Assembly: GCF_000237085.1 (NCBI RefSeq)
Contig: NC_016627.1
Span: 186,001 to 250,000 of the forward strand
DNA length: 64,000 nt
DNA from: Acetivibrio clariflavus DSM 19732
GTDB lineage: Bacteria > Bacillota > Clostridia > Acetivibrionales > Acetivibrionaceae
Reading direction: 5' to 3'
The translations under genes and the position numbers were made by a program. The notes below the pieces were generated by a model. The model was not told the origin of the DNA and did no database searches. It saw only the letters and a program-made list of their open reading frames with translations. Shown piece after piece: positions 62,547 through 64,000 of this stretch. How positions within the stretch are numbered: the stretch's first letter is position 1; each line of letters opens with the position of its first letter.

Positions 62547-62663
62547 TTATGTAATGAAGTATTAAATATGTACTTCATTACGAGAAGGAGAGATTAACCA
62601 AATTCCTCCCTTTCGTAATGAAGTATAGGTTTTAAGTATTTTAATTAATACTTCATTACATAA
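62547..62663. repeat. Nested inverted repeats with four TAATGAAGTA boxes
   Basis: A perfect 19-bp inverted repeat (62547-62565 and 62645-62663) encloses a second 20-bp pair (62571-62590 and 62606-62625, 18 of 20 matching). The box TAATGAAGTA occurs four times, at 62552(+), 62571(-), 62616(+) and 62649(-). It lies between the divergent primase and SpoVS-like genes. Could be an operator shared by both, or an origin with iterons. Confidence 0.75.
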
Positions 62664-62695
62664 ATATAAGAAACCAAGAAACTTGAAATTATGAG

Positions 62696-62740
62696 AAATC
62701 CCTTCCTATAATGCTTGAAACCAGCATTAAGGAGGGATTT
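62696..62740 (+). promoter_or_regulatory. Hairpin sequestering the SpoVS-like gene RBS
   Basis: AAATCCC-T-TCCT (62696-62707) pairs with AGGA-GGGATTT (62730-62740) with a one-base bulge, plus inner AATGCT/AGCATT. The 3' arm holds AGGAGGG, the binding site for ATG 62746. Folding would block translation. Confidence 0.65.
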
Positions 62741-62745
62741 TATTT

Positions 62746-63030
62746 ATGAGCATACAGGTACTAAAGGTATCGGGTGCCAGCAATGTTCATGCAGTTTCAG
62801 AGGCTATAATTAAAAATGTTGTAAGTGATTCTATTGTTCATGTTGATTGCATAGGAATTAAAGCAGCATATACTACAATAAAAGCGCTTATTTATACAAC
62901 TGATTTTCTTGTTAAAAATGGCTATAAAATCAATTTGAGGCCATATTATGTACCAGTAAATACATCAGAGGATATGCAGCCAGTTTCAAAGACAGCCATT
63001 CGATGGACATTAGTTGCGAAAAAGAAATAA
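62746..63030 (+). CDS. SpoVS-family protein
   Basis: 94 residues. Starts with SIQVLKVSGASNVHAVSEAI and continues VDCIGIKAAYTTIKALIYTT and KTAIRWTLVAKK, the order and length of SpoVS (stage V sporulation, Alba-like nucleic acid-binding fold). It lacks the SpoVS residues around the central loop, so it is a divergent element-borne copy. Start ATG 62746 is fixed by AGGAGGG inside a hairpin. Confidence 0.75.
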   Translation: MSIQVLKVSGASNVHAVSEAIIKNVVSDSIVHVDCIGIKAAYTTIKALIYTTDFLVKNGYKINLRPYYVPVNTSEDMQPVSKTAIRWTLVAKKK

Positions 63031-63092
63031 AATTAATTCTTGAATAACCAACCAGAATATGGTAAACTAATAACAATAAACAGCCGAAGGGG

Positions 63093-63139
63093 CATACCTC
63101 TCTTATGCTGCAATAAGTATAGAGAGGTGTGTTTTTTTT
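63093..63139 (+). promoter_or_regulatory. Leader hairpin before the diguanylate cyclase
   Basis: CATACCTCTCT (63093-63103) pairs with AGAGAGGTGTG (63121-63131, one G-U), followed by eight T and ATG. The 3' arm contains AGAGAGGTG, a binding site for a ten-codon frame (ATG 63139). It resembles the leaders at 19833 and 21698. The cyclase itself starts ~100 bases later. Confidence 0.55.
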
Positions 63140-63236
63140 ATGCGCAAAAAACAAATATTGTTTACTTTATGAAGATATCTATATAAATGCTATCTTTTTA
63201 TTTTATACTTTTGATATCGCGGGAGAATATTTTACT

Positions 63237-64000
63237 ATGAGGAAGTTTAAATTTGAAAATGATGAGAAGTTGGTTTGCATATTGATAAACCGACAAGGCA
63301 GAGTCTGCTACAGTAATATCAGTAAAGATGCTGTTGGAAAGTGGCTGGAAGATTTCCGTATTATAGACTATCTACCTATTGATGATACTGTTAGTTTTAA
63401 TGTTGGGTACTGCACTATAACTGCTGATAAGATTGTTTTAAACGAAGAAAAATACTATTTGATTCTTATTCAATCGCATGGGTACATATACAGATATGCT
63501 TACAGGGACTCAGTTACAGGCTTGTATAACAGAAACTTCTGGGAACATTTGATATCGGGTGTGCTACAGTATCCTATGCCTCCCAAATTTACTTTAATTG
63601 TAATTGATATAGATAATCTAAAAAGTATTAACGACAATAAGGGGCATTTGACAGGGGATAAGGCTATACGTATTGTTGGACAAGCCATCAGAGAAAGTAT
63701 ACGGAAGCGGGACCTTGGAGTCAGATATGGGGGTGATGAATTTTTTATACTACTTGCAAATACCAAAAAAATTGTGGCAGATAAGGTAATAAACAGGATT
63801 AGGGAAAACATTAGTAAAAAGGAGAAGAAAGAAAATATAAATATAGAAATAAGTGCAGGGGCAGCATGCTATGATTGCGTTTATGATATGGGGGACATTA
63901 TAAAGATGGCAGATAGAAATTTATACAAAGAGAAACAAATGAAAAAAACTAAAGAAAAACAGAACAGTGATAAGTTGAAGCATTTGCTTATGGAAATAGA
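63237..64000 (+). CDS. Diguanylate cyclase (GGDEF), cut at right edge
   Basis: The frame opens at ATG 63237 (GGGAG ~9 bases upstream) and stays open to the window end, so 254 codons are visible and the stop is not. The first ~95 residues are a short sensory region (KLVCILINRQGRVCYSNISK). The GGDEF domain begins with RDSVTGLYNRNFW and holds RYGGDEFFILL, so the active site is intact. RKRD five residues before GGDEF fits the inhibitory I-site RxxD. It would make c-di-GMP from two GTP. Confidence 0.92.
   Translation, partial: MRKFKFENDEKLVCILINRQGRVCYSNISKDAVGKWLEDFRIIDYLPIDDTVSFNVGYCTITADKIVLNEEKYYLILIQSHGYIYRYAYRDSVTGLYNRNFWEHLISGVLQYPMPPKFTLIVIDIDNLKSINDNKGHLTGDKAIRIVGQAIRESIRKRDLGVRYGGDEFFILLANTKKIVADKVINRIRENISKKEKKENINIEISAGAACYDCVYDMGDIIKMADRNLYKEKQMKKTKEKQNSDKLKHLLMEI

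Noticed and set aside
62547-62663. CRISPR array
   Set aside because: The decamers alternate in orientation and the spacing is irregular, unlike direct repeats with unique spacers.
63093-63139. c-di-GMP riboswitch upstream of the GGDEF gene
   Set aside because: The conserved c-di-GMP-I core with its GCAAACC-type loop is absent; only a terminator-like hairpin is present.

Overview
The window comes from a low-GC, probably spore-forming Firmicute of the Clostridia type. This is inferred from the strong AT bias, AGGAGG ribosome binding sites (several deciding GTG or TTG starts), a SpoVS-family protein and ArsR/YraQ/YkvA-type proteins. An actin-like ParM with a ribbon-helix-helix ParR partner, two primases, a tyrosine recombinase, a Tn7-like transposon and an almost complete lack of housekeeping genes suggest a large plasmid or an integrated mobile element. 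No rRNA or tRNA gene was recognised and no CRISPR array was seen.

Region 1 (1-14.3 kb) is a defence island on the + strand. It holds a retron (C-terminal part of a St85-type effector, msr-msd RNA, reverse transcriptase), a DGQHR-domain protein and an HNH nuclease, a TcmP/three-Cys-motif pair, a type I restriction-modification system (hsdM-hsdS-hsdR) and an ADP-ribosylglycohydrolase. A 19-bp perfect hairpin closes it. Region 2 (14.3-24.3 kb) has three separately terminated minus-strand genes of unknown function, a two-gene operon (unknown protein with an internal duplication plus an SF2 helicase) behind tandem palindromes, small unknown genes, an Rpn-like protein and a tyrosine recombinase.

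Region 3 (24.5-29 kb) has an archaeo-eukaryotic-type primase gene flanked by two inverted copies of a 58-bp self-complementary element, then small unknown genes. Region 4 (29-40.4 kb) is a Tn7-like module (tnsA, tnsB, tnsC, tnsD/tniQ), a highly structured intergenic segment that could be a noncoding RNA, a large PD-(D/E)XK plus SEC-C protein, a 435-bp miniature element with Tn7-style ends, and about 1.1 kb of repeats. TnsB keeps a DD(35)E triad, but TnsA appears to have lost its catalytic Asp.

Region 5 (40.4-50.6 kb) is metal and stress cargo: a Crp/Fnr regulator, a cupin, a split permease with a ferredoxin tail, a LysE exporter, an HD protein and an arsenic cluster (acr3 remnant, arsC, arsR, permease, thioredoxin-like protein, DUF2703 protein). 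Tandem 20-bp Tn7-end-like repeats sit at 44.2 and 50.2 kb, at module boundaries. Region 6 (50.6-56.7 kb) is a mixture of accessory genes (AlbA_2 protein, methyltransferase, nucleotidyltransferase, VOC protein, Uma2 protein) with a candidate small RNA. Region 7 (56.8-64 kb) is the maintenance section: parM-parR, a DnaG-like primase, a nested inverted repeat that could be an origin or operator, a SpoVS-like gene and a diguanylate cyclase cut by the window edge.

Two features recur across the window. Several genes have a short leader ending in a terminator-like hairpin, and sometimes the ribosome binding site lies in the hairpin's 3' arm. A ~85-bp intergenic repeat with a promoter-like core occurs at least three times. 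All functional calls are from reading the sequence alone; no database search was run.
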